Part shown: piece after piece, positions 12,328-25,831 of the stretch
How positions within the stretch are numbered: the first letter of the stretch is position 1
Layout of the letters: each line of letters opens with the position of its first letter
NCBI GenBank assembly: GCA_963921425.1
Contig: OY992835.1
Span: 16,368,001-16,432,000 of the forward strand
Source: Dryas octopetala
Lineage: Eukaryota > Streptophyta > Magnoliopsida > Rosales > Rosaceae
Direction of reading: 5' to 3'
Length of the DNA: 64,000 nt
Notes under the pieces: model-generated
The model's input: the letters and a program-made list of their open reading frames with translations, nothing else
Database searches by the model: none
Told to the model about the DNA's origin: nothing
Program-made: the position numbers and the translations under genes

Positions 12328-12509
12328 GGCTAAAAGACATTTTTGGTCATTGTACTATAGCAAAGTCGCACTTTGGTCCCCGTCATTTCAATTTGCATTT
12401 TTTAAGAACTGCATGTGGTTATATTAATATCGCAATCAAGTCCAAACCGTCAAAATTATCTACTTCAGAGGCAATTTTGACGGTTTAAACCTAATTACGA
12501 CATTAATGG
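12328..12509. mobile_element. Truncated MULE-type MITE
   Basis: The first 182 bp match the 271-bp MITE at 20636-20906, starting GGCTAAAAGAC and running to GACATTAATGG. The right end is missing and replaced by unrelated sequence leading into the chimeric fragment. Confidence 0.75.
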
Positions 12510-12548
12510 TGCGTTTGGATGAAGTAATTTGAAACTACTAAGGAGGCC

Positions 12549-12840
12549 TGAGAATTCAACTCTCCCACCATTCATCAACGCTCAAACTGATTCATTTGAG
12601 TCAAAGAAACGACAATTTACATACTCAGAGGTCCTGAATATGACCAACAAGTTTGAGAAAATACTTGGGAAAGGTGGATTTGGAACAGTTTACCATGGCA
12701 GGGTAGATAATACTCAAGTAGCTGTGAAGATGCTTTCTCCATCATCAGTTCAAGGATACCAACAATTTCAAACAGAGGCATGTACTAAAAACTCATGCAG
12801 AATAATGACCTCATTTATATTTATAGGACCAGAATATGAC
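12549..12840 (+). pseudogene. Chimeric receptor-kinase fragment B (malectin piece fused to kinase exon 9)
   Basis: Bases 12549-12582 match the end of malectin exon 3 (STLPPFINA), then 12583-12777 match kinase exon 9 of gene C (P-loop GKGGFG, AVK), followed by intron 9 sequence to 12840 including the GC donor. The two pieces meet at CAACGCT, a string present at both source sites. Retained intron sequence shows a DNA-level event, not retroposition. A short open frame (12529-12924) crosses the join. It lacks most of the receptor and is presumably non-functional. Confidence 0.8.
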
Positions 12841-12844
12841 ATGA

Positions 12845-13128
12845 AACTAATTTTATTTAACAGTATTTGCTCCAGCGCGCATTATATTCACCTTATATCA
12901 CATGAAACTTACTATATAATTTGATTTCTTCAATGTTTTTTATTAATTTAGTAGATAATATGTTAAATAAACATATGGTAAAAATTTCATTTAAAATTTT
13001 CATATTTTGATAGTAATTTCTGTCATTTCCGTCTAATTTCTGTCAAAATTTTAAAATTTTCGAAATTTCCGTCGAAATTTCTATCAAAATTTTCTTCGAA
13101 ATTTCCTCGAAACCCAAAATTTTATTCC
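12845..13128. mobile_element. Second copy of the MULE-like terminal region
   Basis: This repeats 11693-11956 at roughly 85-90% identity by eye, ending near AAAATTTTATTCC. The left part of the element is absent and kinase fragment B stands directly before it, which suggests a rearranged element or a captured gene piece. Confidence 0.6.
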
Positions 13129-14852
13129 TTGGTTACAACTTACAAGTCTACGAGGAAGCTAACCATCTTCATAAAAGAAAAGGAAAAATTAAGAATATAA
13201 ATGATAGAAAAACAAGTACACCCTTTTAATTGGAATTTAACTATCTAGCTAGACCTTCAAATTCTGTGACACTACTCGTACTACAAAATTATGGAAGTGT
13301 ACTACATGTACTGGTGGGCCGGCCTTTGGTCTTTGTCCACTCTTTGCAGGAAATGGTATGGTACGTGCTTATTAATTTAAAAAGTGAAGTTGACTTGTGA
13401 TAATAACACAATGAGCAAAATCAAATCGAAGACTTTTGCTTTGGCCTTTTTTTGGTCAATGAATGTTTTTTGTTCTTATCGGTACTACTATTATTAATTA
13501 ATTATTGTGAGTGAAATTATTAGGCAGCTGCCTCAAAGTGCGGCCGGTGACACGCTATCAATTGACTCGAGACGTAGAAGAATATTACAGATTTGATTTA
13601 TAACGGCCAAAATTGGCCTCTCGATAAATTATTGGGTGTAATTAATATATTGTCATAATATTTGGTGTAATCAATCCAATGTATAAGGTTATTATTAAAT
13701 TGTATATTTATTTATATTAATAGGATATATTATTAATAATATTTACTCATATTATGACACATTTAATTAGTTATACATACTATTTGACGGTGTATCGGTT
13801 ACACAGAATAATTTTTCCTTCACCTATCTCATAGACTCAAATTACAAACCTCATAAAATTGGAAAATGAAAATAAAACTAAAACATGCAAAAAATATTTG
13901 GTCCATTACCAAAATTCTGGCAAGCATTGCCCCAAATCCCTGAAAGATAGTCTGCCAGCATGCAAATTTTTTTGCATAGAACCTCCTTTTCACATTCAAA
14001 ACTGTCACCTATGTACCAATTATATTATATCAGATCTGTGAGAGAGATGTTGTACATGGTTGTATGTAAGAATTCCTCACCAGCAACACTGTGACTTAAT
14101 TTGTTCATACATCGTTGTCATGGCCCAAGGAGAGCCATTTTTGGTGCATCCTTTGATAGAAATTCACATTATAATACAAAAACTTCCACTCTTGATTGAA
14201 TCAAAAGGCTAATCAATCTCGAAAACTTGACTATGTCCCAAATTTTAAATTATTTAACATATATGTGATTGGCATAGTCTTAAGTAATGTACCTATATTA
14301 TTTTTCTTACATATCCTAGCTAATTAATGATTTGTCTTTATTCTTGGCCAAAAAAAAAAAAAAAGATTTGTCTTTATTATTTTTCTAAGCTAGGTGCAAG
14401 TACTTTCTAATGAATTTCCTAGCAGTTGGGTACCATTGACTTAGTCTTACCCGCCTAGTGTGGTGATCTCCTTCGTTAAAGTGAAGTATTAGTTTAGACG
14501 GAAATTCTCACACGAGCACCCGATAGTAAGGATCTCGTCTGGACTCGAATATTATTAGACTATATATGATGTTTAATATATATCAAAACGTCCATATACG
14601 GTAATATATATATATGGTGCATATTTTATATATGCATGAAGATATTCTAGTATAAAATAGGCATCATGTATCGCTATATAGGAACGTTCTTATTTAGAAA
14701 GGATATCATGTATCGTAATATAGTATATGGTCCCAAGCCAAATCCTCACCACCTGAGTGCTCATCAGAGAAGGACTCTTAGTTTATACTGCAATTATGTA
14801 GTTGAGTTTTGTATGTCATGTTGTTAATGTGTTTGTGTTTTTGTGTGTGTGT

Positions 14853-14890
<38 letters not shown>

Positions 14891-15454
14891 CTTACTACGG
14901 GTGTGGGGCCTGTGGGCTTTTTTTTTTTTCTTGTGATCATGACAGCTAGTCATGAACATTAAGCTAGGCCTCCTAATTATTTTTGTATGCATATGATTAA
15001 TGTTAAGTCAAGGCCGTAAAGTCGTAAACCCTCTTGTGTATATGTATGTGACTTGCAACTCACGTTTTGAATTAGCAATAAAGTACTACCTGGATCTGTA
15101 GGTTCATATGAAGTATACAAATCAGTAATCACGGCATGGAGCATTGAATTTAACAATTCTGTGGTTTATCATTGCATATCAAGCCAAGTAGTTGCAAGAA
15201 ATTTCTTAGTTTTAGACAAAGAATAAACAGTAGACATGCACGTCTCTCTAATACATTTAATTTTTTTTCCATATATATTACAAGTTGATATATATAGACT
15301 CATGGATTGTCAACTTGCAAGAAATTCTTTTTCAGACACTAAAATTAATTGACCAAGTCTCTTAATAACATTGGCTTTCTTTCTACTACTTTGGCAGTAT
15401 ATATACTACATGTTAGCAGCTTAATTTGTTCTCCTTGTAGGAACTTTGAGAGTG
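13129..15454 (+). promoter_or_regulatory. 5' flank and promoter of gene C
   Basis: Sequence homologous to 23496-25624 upstream of gene D, with small indels. A TATA-like TATATATA lies at 15398-15405. A long poly-T run lies near 14856-14887. TTGAC cores occur, for example in ACCATTGACTTAG near 14440. No other gene is seen. Confidence 0.5.
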
Positions 15455-18400
15455 ATGGAGATGCTAAGCAAACACTTCCTTTTTGCATTGCTTGGTGTTT
15501 TTGCTCTTATACTTGTAGTTCATGCACAAAATGATCAATCAGGTACATTCATAAATATCCAAATTAAGCTTGAAATATTGATTTTGATCATTATTTGATC
15601 GCCAACGTACTATATGTCTAATATTCTCTATCTCTCTTTCTCTCTCTCTCTGTCTTTGTGATCACTCAGGCTTCATAAGCTTGGACTGTGGGCTACCAGC
15701 AAATTCCAACTACTCTGAGCCAGGTACAAATATTTACTATATTTCAGATGCATCATTCATAGACACTGGTGTGAGTAAAAGCATACAGCCTCAATACAAA
15801 GCTGGCCAACAACAGCAAATAGATTATGTCAGGAGCTTTCCTCAGGGGACCAGGAACTGTTACACAGTCAAGATTACAAGTGGCACCAAATATTTGATCC
15901 GAGCAACTTTCGTGTATGGGAATTATGACTCCCTAAATAAGTTACCAAAGTTTGATCTGCACCTGGGACCTAATTTCTGGGATTCAGTGTCATTCAATAG
16001 TGTAACCTGGAGTACCATCGTAGAACTCATTCATATTCCCACATTAGACTACATACATGTCTGTCTGGTCAACAAGGGCACCGGAACACCATTCATTTCA
16101 GCATTGGAATTTAGGCCTTTGAAAAATAATACTTATGTGACCGAATCTGGTTCATTGGGACTCTCCTTTCGTGTAAATATTGGTGCAACAACCAATAGTT
16201 CATACAGGTGAGTCATCCTAGCTATATGCAATCAACTGCTTTAACATTCATTGCTGCAGTAGTACTGGTTTATATATACAGTTTTGGTTAGGCCAAAAGT
16301 TTTGGTTCATGGCTTGGCAGGTCATAATAAGCATATCCGGCGCCCCATTTGACTTTATACAATTTTTATGTATTCTATTTGCTCAGATACTGAACAAACA
16401 CTTTCACTTCAGGTATGACTATGATGCTCTGGATCGCATCTGGGCACCTTACAACTTCAACCAATGGTCACAATTAAGTACCTCGCTTACCGTAGATGCA
16501 GCAGATCACAATAGCTACCAAGTACCACCTATAGTAATGAGTACTGCCAGTACCCCAATAGATGCTAGTGATTCCATTGACCTCAGCTGGACTGCTCCAG
16601 ATACAACTTATGCATATCATGTGTTCCTGCACTTTGCTGAACTGCAGCAGCTTAAAGTCAACGAGTCCAGATCATTCAATATCACTTTCAATGGGAAGTA
16701 TTGGTATGGACCTTTCGTCCCGGCGTACTTGTCCACTACCACTGTGTTCACCACCTCACCCTTAACTGGAACAAATTATACTTTGTCACTTGTGCAAACT
16801 GAGGATTCAACTCTCCCACCATTCATCAACGCTATGGAGGCCTACACAGTGATGGATTTCACACAACCAGAAACTAATGGGGATGATGGTACATTAATCA
16901 TTTCAACATCTTCTCTCTCATTTTAGTTCATTATTCAAGCATATGCTTGATTAAATTGACTAATACATGAATGTCTGTGAAAATAACAGTGGCTGCTATT
17001 GCAAACATAAAGTCAACATATGGAGTGGAGAAAAATTGGCAGGGAGACCCATGTGCTCCCCAAGCTTACGTTTGGGAAGGTCTAAACTGTACCTACGATG
17101 GTCCCCCTAAAATCATATCCTTGTAAGTTTGTGCTTTTTTCTTGAGGGCCTAATTGTACGTGCTTTTCAGAACTATCTTTTTCCAGCTTCATTAATAAAT
17201 TTGTTGAACTTTTATTTAGGGACCTGTCCTCAAGTGGATTGACTGGGGAGATAACTTCATATATATCCAGTCTTGTCATGCTAGAAACTTTGTAAGTATC
17301 TCAAGCTCAACAAGTCTGCAAGATACATATGGATTCCATATCTGGTCATCATATATATTTATCACAATTAATGTCAGCACTAAATGTATGCATATTGCTT
17401 GATTCAGGGATTTATCCAACAATAGCTTAACTGGATCAGTACCTGAATTCTTGTCTAAATTGCCAAATCTGAGGGTCCTGTAAGTATTTTGGATTTAAAG
17501 AGTTACTGCAAATTTCTTGGTTAGAAAGAAAGGGGTCCATAAATTTTCTCTTCCTCTGCAGTAACTTGGAAAGAAACCAGCTCAATGGTTCAGTTCCGTC
17601 TGAACTTATTCAAAGATCGACAAGTGGTTCACTATCTTTAAGGTCTGTTTTTGTCCAAAACCATTATCACATATTTCCATAGCATTTCCCTTTTTCCCAT
17701 TTCAATCTTCTTTATTTTGATGGGGAAGAAGTATTAAAATTGTTAGATTTTTATGGACCGATACCACATTGAATATTATATTGCTGGCTAAATTCCACGA
17801 CTGACTATTCATCAACCTTATTGATGCTAGTGTGGGAGAAAATGCAAACCTATGTGCAAAAAGTTCGTGCAAAAAGAAGAAAAACAATGTAATCATTCCA
17901 ATAATAGCATCAGTTGGCGGGTTTGTTATTCTCTTGGTAGCTGTGGCTATATTCATGAGCCTTAAAAGAGGAAGAAAACAAGAAGGTAAAGCTACTATAA
18001 CGTTGATGACCACAAAGTTGAAAATTTGGTTATGCATATTACATGTTCTTAGGTAAACAGAGAAAATGTATTCCTATGCGTATGAAACTCCTGGTAATGA
18101 TCTACTTCTACAGTTGCAACAGTAGTTGCAGGACCCAACGCTCAAACTGATTCATTTGAGTCAAAGAAACGACAATTTACATACTCAGAGGTCCTGAATA
18201 TGACCAACAAGTTTGAGAAAATACTTGGGAAAGGTGGATTTGGAACAGTTTACCATGGCAGGGTAGATAATACTCAAGTAGCTGTGAAGATGCTTTCTCC
18301 ATCATCAGTTCAAGGATACCAACAATTTCAAACAGAGGCATGTACTAAAAACTCATGCAGAATAATGACCTCATTTATATTTATAGGACCAGAATATGAC

Positions 18401-19596
18401 TTTACGGCTTAATTTGCAGGTCAAACTTCTTATCAGAGTTCATCATAGAAACTTGACTAGCCTTGTTGGATATTGCAATGAAGGAACCAACATGGCACTC
18501 ATCTATGAATATATGGCCAATGGAAATTTGGAAACACATCTCTTAGGTATGGTTCTCAATTTTTTTTTTTTTTTTTTGAATAGAAGTTTGTTTTTGTCAA
18601 CTCATAAAATTGGGATCCCAATTCCACCAAGTTTGAACAAACTATTAAACAGAAAAGAATTGGATATTGGTCACTTTTTTTTGTGTAGGTCAGGATAGCA
18701 ATGCAATTGTCTTGACTTGGGAAGGTAGGCTTCAGATAGCGACGGATGCAGCACAAGGTTAGGGAGTGGAAACTTGGAAATTAAATTTACTCAATACTCT
18801 CCTATTTTATGTTCAATAAGAAAAGAGTGGATTTGAAATGCAGGATTGGAGTATCTGCACAATGGTTGTAGGCCACCTATAGTCCACAGAGATGTGAAGA
18901 CAACAAATATTTTGTTAGCTGAAAATTTCCAAGCAAAATTATCTGATTTTGGCCTATCAAGAATTTTCCCAACTGATGAAGGCACACATATGTCCACTGT
19001 TGTTGCTGGCACCCCTGGATACCTTGACCCTGAGTAAGTTTTCTCTGTCATTCTTTTGAGAACTAAAATTTACAAAAACATCAAAGGCAAGGTAGAACTT
19101 AATGCAAGTTGAAGAAAACATATATATACTTGATTGTTGAGTTGCAACTGGTACAAATATTGAGTTACATGGTTTGTCTTGCAGGTACTTCATAACAAGC
19201 AGGCTGAATGAGAAAAGTGATGTTTATAGCTTTGGAGTTGCTCTCTTGCAGATAATCACTAGCCGCCCCGTGATATCAAGAACACATGAGAGGAGTCATA
19301 TAAGTCAATGGGTTAGCTTCATGCTTTCTAGAGGGGATATTAAAACCATTGTTGATCCGAGGTTGCGTGAAGATTATGATGTTAACTCTGCCTGGAGGGC
19401 TGTTGAACTAGCAATGGATTGTGTGTCCGAGGTATCCACCAGTAGGCCAAACATGAGTGAGGTAGTGACAAGGCTAAATCAGTGTTTGGCAGCAGAGTTA
19501 GCTCGAACAAATAACAATAGCCGTGTGACTGAATCAACAGATTCAATTGTGTACTCTATGAATGGGACTACTGAATTCAGTCCTTCTGCAAGGTAA
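15455..19596 (+). CDS. Malectin-like LRR receptor kinase, gene C (13 exons, 878 aa)
   Basis: Close paralogue of gene A. Exons: 15455-15542, 15670-16207, 16413-16888, 16990-17122, 17220-17291, 17408-17479, 17562-17642, 17831-17985, 18114-18337, 18420-18546, 18689-18757, 18844-19033 and 19185-19596. Domain order is signal peptide, malectin-like, WQGDPC hinge, LRR exons, membrane helix, RD kinase with GKGGFG, HRDVK, DFG and GTPGYLDPE. It lacks one Ala codon in the membrane helix and one Glu codon before the kinase relative to A. Exon 1 ends in G before GT, restoring the family Gly. Intron 9 starts with GC. The P-loop reads [11 protein letters not shown] where A and D have Ile for Thr. It looks intact. 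Confidence 0.9.
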
Positions 19597-20051
19597 TTCT
19601 TTGTGCAGAAGGTGATTTTTGCGAGCCGGGTCTTTCTTTCTTCAATGATTTTGTGTTTCTATTTGTTACACCATCTTGTATTCTTGTGTTGAAGCTTGTA
19701 GTTATGGTGGTACTCAGCAATGCTTTGCCACTATAATTTGTTATGTGTAAAATGAATTCATGATATAATATCATAGTCATCATTTTAGTTTTCCGTTCAA
19801 AAGAACATAAATAATGCATATATAGAGGTCAGTGGTCTATGCAGATAACTGATTTAGGGCTGTTTGGGAGTGTTTCTCTAGAAAATGCTTTGCTCAGTAG
19901 CACGTTTGTTAAAAACACATAAATTTTTTTAAGGAAATCAAAGTACTTCTTGTAATTGCCATAATATATATATGTGATATATCTTGCTAACTATGAAGAA
20001 TAGTTAACACTAGATTATAAATTTATTTTATTCCGAAACATAGCAAAGCAA

Positions 20052-20111
20052 TCCGCTGTAGCACACTCTAATTGGAAATTGTTGATACCAGGTTCGACTC
20101 CTGGCGGTGGA
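20052..20111 (+). ncRNA. tRNA-like element 3
   Basis: TCCGCTG pairs with CGGTGGA (two G-T wobbles). T-arm CCAGG-TTCGACT-CCTGG is perfect. T6 lies at 20118-20123. It is about 455 bases after the stop of gene C and corresponds to elements 1 and 5. Confidence 0.45.
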
Positions 20112-20197
20112 AATTTCTTTTTTCTTTTTTGTTTCAAAAACTATACTTATTATTATTTTTGGTGAATAACTATATTTATTGGATTGAACGAGAAAAG

Positions 20198-20345
20198 GTA
20201 CTATATAACAAATTGATTGAATGAAAAAGGTGATCTTTATAGCTTTGGGGTGGTTGTACTAAAACCCATGAGAGGATTCACATCTGCCAATAGGGTTGGT
20301 GTCATGCTTGCCTAAGATGACATTGAGCTATGTTGACAAGTTTTA
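20198..20345 (+). pseudogene. Decayed kinase last-exon relic after gene C
   Basis: Starts after AG with GTACTATATAACAAATTGAT and follows the exon 13 text (AAAGGTGATCTTTATAGCTT, CCATGAGAGGATTC, GTTGACAAG) with several indels and stops. It contains the unfilled site of the 10859-11957 MULE. Confidence 0.7.
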
Positions 20346-20555
20346 GGAATGATAACTACAAACTTTGAATTTTGCAGAGTTAACATCACAAGGATTAATA
20401 AATGCAAATCGATTACTTTGAGGCAAAACTTCGACCAATAATAAATTATTTGAAAATTTTAATTACGCCATAATGTGGGATAATAAAGAGTGAATTAAGA
20501 AAGGTAAACATGAATTTAGTATAAATAATTTTTAATACACCACAAAGCAACAAAA

Positions 20556-20616
20556 TCCGCTGTAGCACTCTTAATTGGATTGAGTTTTTCCTTCGGGTAC
20601 GACTCCCAACAGCGGA
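20556..20616 (+). ncRNA. tRNA-like element 4
   Basis: Perfect acceptor stem TCCGCTG/CAGCGGA; weaker T-arm with GGTACGACTCC. CAACAAAA upstream; T9 at 20624-20632, which is also part of the neighbouring MITE target site. Confidence 0.4.
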
Positions 20617-20635
20617 AACATGATTTTTTTTTCTT

Positions 20636-20906
20636 AGCCAAAAGACGTTTTTGGTCATTGTACTATAGCAGAGTCGCACTTTGGTCCCCGTCATTTTAAT
20701 TTACATTTTTAAAGGACTGTGGTTCTATTAATATCGCAATCAGGTTCAAACCGTCAAAATTATTTACTTCAGAGCCAATTTTGATGGTTTAGACCTAATT
20801 ACGACATTAATGGAATCACGGTCTTTGAAAAATGCAAATTGAAATTACGTGCAGGGACTAAAGTGTGACTCAGTCATAGTACAGAGACCAAAAACGTCTT
20901 TCGACA
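20636..20906. mobile_element. Intact 271-bp MULE-type MITE
   Basis: Long terminal inverted repeats (start AGCCAAAAGACGTTTTTGGT, end ACCAAAAACGTCTTTCGACA) and a 9-bp direct duplication TTTTTTCTT at 20627-20635 and 20907-20915. The nine-base duplication points to the Mutator superfamily. Copies also lie at 12328-12509 (truncated) and 30824-34984 (interrupted), so it inserted before the array duplicated. Confidence 0.85.
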
Positions 20907-20933
20907 TTTTTTCTTTTCTTTTTCTTCTAAGTT

Positions 20934-21609
20934 CAGGGCCGGTCCGAGTATTTAGGTGGCCCTAAGCGATAAAAAAAGTTGAGGCCTTTTGCTCATTCAA
21001 TAACTAAAATTAATTGACCAAAAAATCAATAAGCAATTTCTAACTTGATAACTATCAATTTAGTAAGAGAAATTAAAAAATAGAACTGATTTACATTAAT
21101 TGAGAATCGTTAAGTACACAAAAGTTGGAGTCAGTTTTGAAGATAACTAATATATGTAGCAAGCTTTAAGCTGCAAGTAGCAAGCTTCTTGACAATCTAT
21201 ATTCCAAATTCTCTGCTAACAAACCTTTGTTACCAAATTTGAGAGTTTTCTTACTTCTCGATATTAATAAAGGAGACAAAGTATAAAGCAACTAAATCTC
21301 TGTTTATATTTCAAATTTAATTATTTATTAATGCATTAGTATTCTCATACTATTAGCTGCATAACAAGGTAATTACTAATAATATGTATTAGGATTCTCA
21401 CACATGTAAGTCATTGTAAAGCAATCAGCCACATTAAAGTAGTTCACCATAATATTAAAATATATATATATAAACAAACACAAAACATGAAAAACAGGAG
21501 GACTTTTTTTTTTTTTTTTTTTAAAGAAGTTAACTTAGAAGTAGGAGGCCCTTTGGGTGGGTGGGCCCTAGGCGGTCGCCCAGCTCGCCTGCCGTCAGGG
21601 CCGGCCCTG
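20934..21609. mobile_element. hAT-like non-autonomous element
   Basis: Ends are CAGGGCCGGTCC and GGCCGGCCCTG, the terminal motif of a common plant hAT family. GGTGGCCCTAAGCG near the left end is mirrored by CCTAGGCGGTCGCC near the right end. The interior is AT-rich and non-coding. I cannot see an 8-bp target duplication, so one flank may have been rearranged. It is absent from the sequence after gene D. Confidence 0.65.
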
Positions 21610-23495
21610 ATGATTACATTGCTCTTATTACACTGCTCTTATTGATGGTTTACTTTGGAGTCGTCATCCAACCACTCTATCTTTACGAGAAAAAGTCAGT
21701 CAACCTATCGATCAGCAAATTGATGTTAAAGGTATTATTTGCGATAGGACATACAGCTGTATAATTTAATAAATTTGGACTTAGTCTGGTAATATTTATT
21801 GATGAATTATGGGAATTTCAGGTCATAGACGAGAAGTTAATGTGTCGAGAAGAAAAATATTCCCCTGCTGTGGAGATATTTAGTCACACTAAATGTTGGC
21901 GGCATTGTTTAAAGTCTGTTAAGATTCAAAGCTTTTATAGTACTAAAGATGGACAGTTTTGTGGAATGTAATGGAAATTTACCTCGTAGCTGGTTATTGA
22001 CAGATCTTGAAGAAGTTGATGAAATCAGTTTTGTGCTACAGTAGCTGTCCGAAAATTAGTCCGGTCACTTTTGAACTACTTACATTGGTTGTTGGACAAC
22101 TAGGCTATATAGCTGTTTTTCTTGAAAGCTAGAACCAATATACAAGTTTGTGCAATTATCAAGTATTTATACATTTTTGAATTTTTGAGTTTTTTAGACT
22201 AATTAACTCATTTTTACTATATAACAATTATAATTCAATATATATTATGCACAACATCGATCCCGTCAAGAAACATGTTAATGGAATATGCATAAAGCGG
22301 CAATAAGTCAAAATTCTACATTGGTGAGATCTTATACCCATATACTGAAGCTGGGTGTTGAGGTCTGAACAATTTAAAAGGTGATGCTGAATAAGTACCT
22401 CTGGAAGTAACAATGAGCTATTAACTTGTCAATTTTTGTGTGCAAGTTAACTTCCTCCTAATTAAGATGCTCCCAAGATTGTGATGTCTTCATTCTTTAT
22501 CTAGTTCTGTAATTTTGGACCCCTGTTTCCATTTAACTTGACCGATTGGCTAATTTTGTATGGGAACAGTTGATTATAATTGTATGTTGATCCAATACAG
22601 GACTAAAACATATTAAGTAGCCAATTAGTCAAAGTTAAATGGCGGTGTACACCAATCGAGCATGACATCGACAATAGCTCAAAAGTTACCACTTTCGCTG
22701 AAACTAGCAATGATCAGCTTTTAACTTGTCACTTTTTTGTGCAATTAAGTTATATCCTCATGAGTAAATTTTTGTGTGCAAGTCATCACCTCATGAGTTT
22801 ATTAACATTGTACAAACAGCTACATCTCTACTTCTTCTTCTTAGTATTCATCTTCCCTTGTATAAGCCAATCACTTAATTTGAGCCAATCACTAGGTTGG
22901 CTAACATTGGGGCTACAAATCATGTAACTGTTGATTTGAACAATATTTTCTTCAGCCACTCCATACAATGGACAAGAAACAATTTTATTAGGTAAAGGGG
23001 GCAGAAACAATCTAGATTATCTTCTTAATATAATTCACAGTTTGGCCATTAAAAAAAAAAAATTTTAAACCTGAAATTAAGTCCAACTAATTAAACACGT
23101 ATATGAGAGAATATGATTTCACTAAAAGAGGGCATATATGCATTTCACCAAAATTTGCATGACCTGCAACAGCCAATATATTAATATGCTGAGAGGGCAA
23201 AAGTAAAGCAAGGAATTCTCCAAGCTACCTATTTGTTAACTAGAAGACAACAATGCATTGACTTGACTTTGGTGGTACTTAGTTATTACGAACGCCAATT
23301 ATATATTGTACATATGTCTGGACAAAAAAAAAATTATATCACATATTTCTTTTCCAAATCATCAATAGTGCATGCCGTGTACAATATGCATGATTCATGC
23401 CGTGTACAGTATGCATGATTCAATGTTTTGAATTCACACGGTTTGGAATCTTTGGAAGCTCACTTATTAGTCACTTTACATAGCCAAATTTTCAA
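21610..23495. other. Unassigned intergenic stretch between C and D units
   Basis: AT-rich, no gene recognised. A foldback of about 25-bp arms lies at 22518-22642 (CCATTTAACTTGACC against GTCAAAGTTAAATGG), probably a small MITE. A short direct repeat (ATGCATGATTCATGCCGTGT type) occurs near 23370-23420. Confidence 0.4.
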
Positions 23496-25624
23496 TAAGG
23501 TTACAACTTACAAGTCTACGAGGAAGCTAACCATCTTCATAAGAGAAAAGGAAAAATTAAGAATATAAATGATAGAAAAACAAGTACACCCTTTTAATTG
23601 GAATTTAACTATCTTGCTATACTTTCAAATAATTCTATAACACTACTCATACTACAAAATTATGGAAGTTTACATGTACTAGTTGATCTGGGTCTTTGGT
23701 CTTTGTTCTTTGTTGGAAATGGTATGGGACTAGCTTGTTAATTTAAAAAGTGAAGTTGACTTGTGATAATAACACAATGAGCAAAATCATACCGAAGACT
23801 TTTGCTTTGGCCCCTTTTTGGTCAATGAATGTTCGTTTGTTCTTATTGGTACTATACATTATTAATTAATTATTGTGAGCGAGGAAATTATTAGGCAGCT
23901 GCCTCAAAGTGCGGGAACACGGCATCAATTGACTTGAGACTTTGACGAATATTACAGATTTGATTTATAATGGCAGATTGGCCTCTTCACGACTTCACCA
24001 CACCTACCTCATATACTCAAATTACAACCTCATAAAATTGGAAAATGAAAATAAAACTAAAACATGTAAAAAATATTTGCTCCATTAATTGGATGGGCCA
24101 CCAAAATTCTGGCCAGCATTATATTGCCCCAAATACCTGAAAGATAGTCTGCCAGCATGCAAAAGTTTTTGCATAGAACCTCCTTTTCACATTCAAAATT
24201 GTCACCTATGTACTAATTATATTATATCAGATCTGTGAGAGAGATGTTGTACATGATTGTATGTAAGAATTTCTCACCAGCAACACTCTGAGTTAATTTG
24301 TACATACACGGTGATATGGAGAGCCAATTTTGGTGCACATATCTTTGCTAGAAATTCACATTTTAAAATGATACAAAAACTTCCACTCTTGATTGAATCA
24401 AAAGGCTAATCAATCTCTAAAACTTGACTATGTCCCAAATTTTAAATTAATTGAACATATATATGATTGACATAATCTTAAGTAATGTACCTTTAATATT
24501 CTTCTTACACATCCTAATGATTTGTCTTTATTATTTTTCTAAGGTACAAGTGCATTTCCTACCAGTTGGGTAGCCATTGACTTAGTCATACCCGCCTAGT
24601 GTGGTGATCTCCTTTGTTAAAGTGAAGTATTAGTTTAGACGGAAATTCTTGCACGAGCACTCGGGTCGTGAGGAACGTCATTCGAACTCAAATACTATAA
24701 GGCCAAACATGATGTTCAATATATACCAAACATATGTCCATGTACGGTGATATATATATATATATATATGGTGCACATTCTATACATACATTAAGACATT
24801 CTCATTTAGGATGAACATTATATATCGTCGTATATAAACGTTCTGATATAGAATGGACATCATGTATCGCCGTATGATATTTGGGTCCAGACCAAGTTTT
24901 GACGACCTAGGTGCTCATGAGAGAATGACTCTTAGTTTAGACTCTAAATATGTAACGAGTTTTGTATATATGTCATGTTGTTAATGTGTTTGTGTGTGTG
25001 TTTTTTACACTTACCACACACCCGGGTGTGTACGTGGTAACTCCTTGACCACTAACGCTACAAATTAATTTCCACTACATTAATTCATATTTTCGTGTTT
25101 TCTTTTTGTTGTGATCATGAGAGCTAGTCATGAACCTTAACTTAAGGCGCCCTAATTATTTGTGTATGCATATGGTTATTGTCCAAGTCAAGGTAAACCC
25201 TCTTGTATATATGTGACTTGCTACTCACGCGCGTGTTGACTTGGCAATAAAATACTAACTGGATCTGTAGGTTAACATATGAAGTACGTGTACTAATCAC
25301 GACAGGAGCATTGAATTTAATTAACAATTCTGCATGTGGATTATCATTGCATGTCAAGCCAAGTAGTTGCAAGAAATTTCTTAGTTTTAGACAAAGAATA
25401 AACAGTAGGTACACGTCTCTCTAATACATTTCATGTTTTTTGGCATATATATATATTACAAGTTGATATATACTCATGGATTGTCAACTTGCAAGAGATT
25501 CTTTTTCAGACACAAAAATTGACCAAGTCCCTAATAACATTGGCTTTCTTTCTACTACTTTGGCAGTATATATTTACTACATGTTTGCAGCTTAATTTGT
25601 TCTCCTAGTAAAACTTTGAGAGTG
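23496..25624 (+). promoter_or_regulatory. 5' flank and promoter of gene D
   Basis: From 24464 it is nearly identical to the flank of gene A; the part before resembles the flank of gene C. The TATA-like TATATATTTA lies at 25567-25576. The same W-box cores as in A are present. No gene is seen. Confidence 0.55.
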
Positions 25625-25778
25625 ATGGAGATGCTAAGCAAACACCTCCTTGTTGCATTGCTTGGTGTTTTTGCTCTTATACTTGTAGCTCAAGCACAAA
25701 ATGATCAATCACGTACATATTCATAATTATCCAAAGCTTGAAATATTGATTTTGATGATTGTTTGATCACAGTGTCTA

Positions 25779-25831
<53 letters not shown>

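Noticed and set aside
21561-21764. Hydrophobic 67-codon frame after the hAT-like element
   Set aside because: It starts inside the element terminus and matches no family I recognise.
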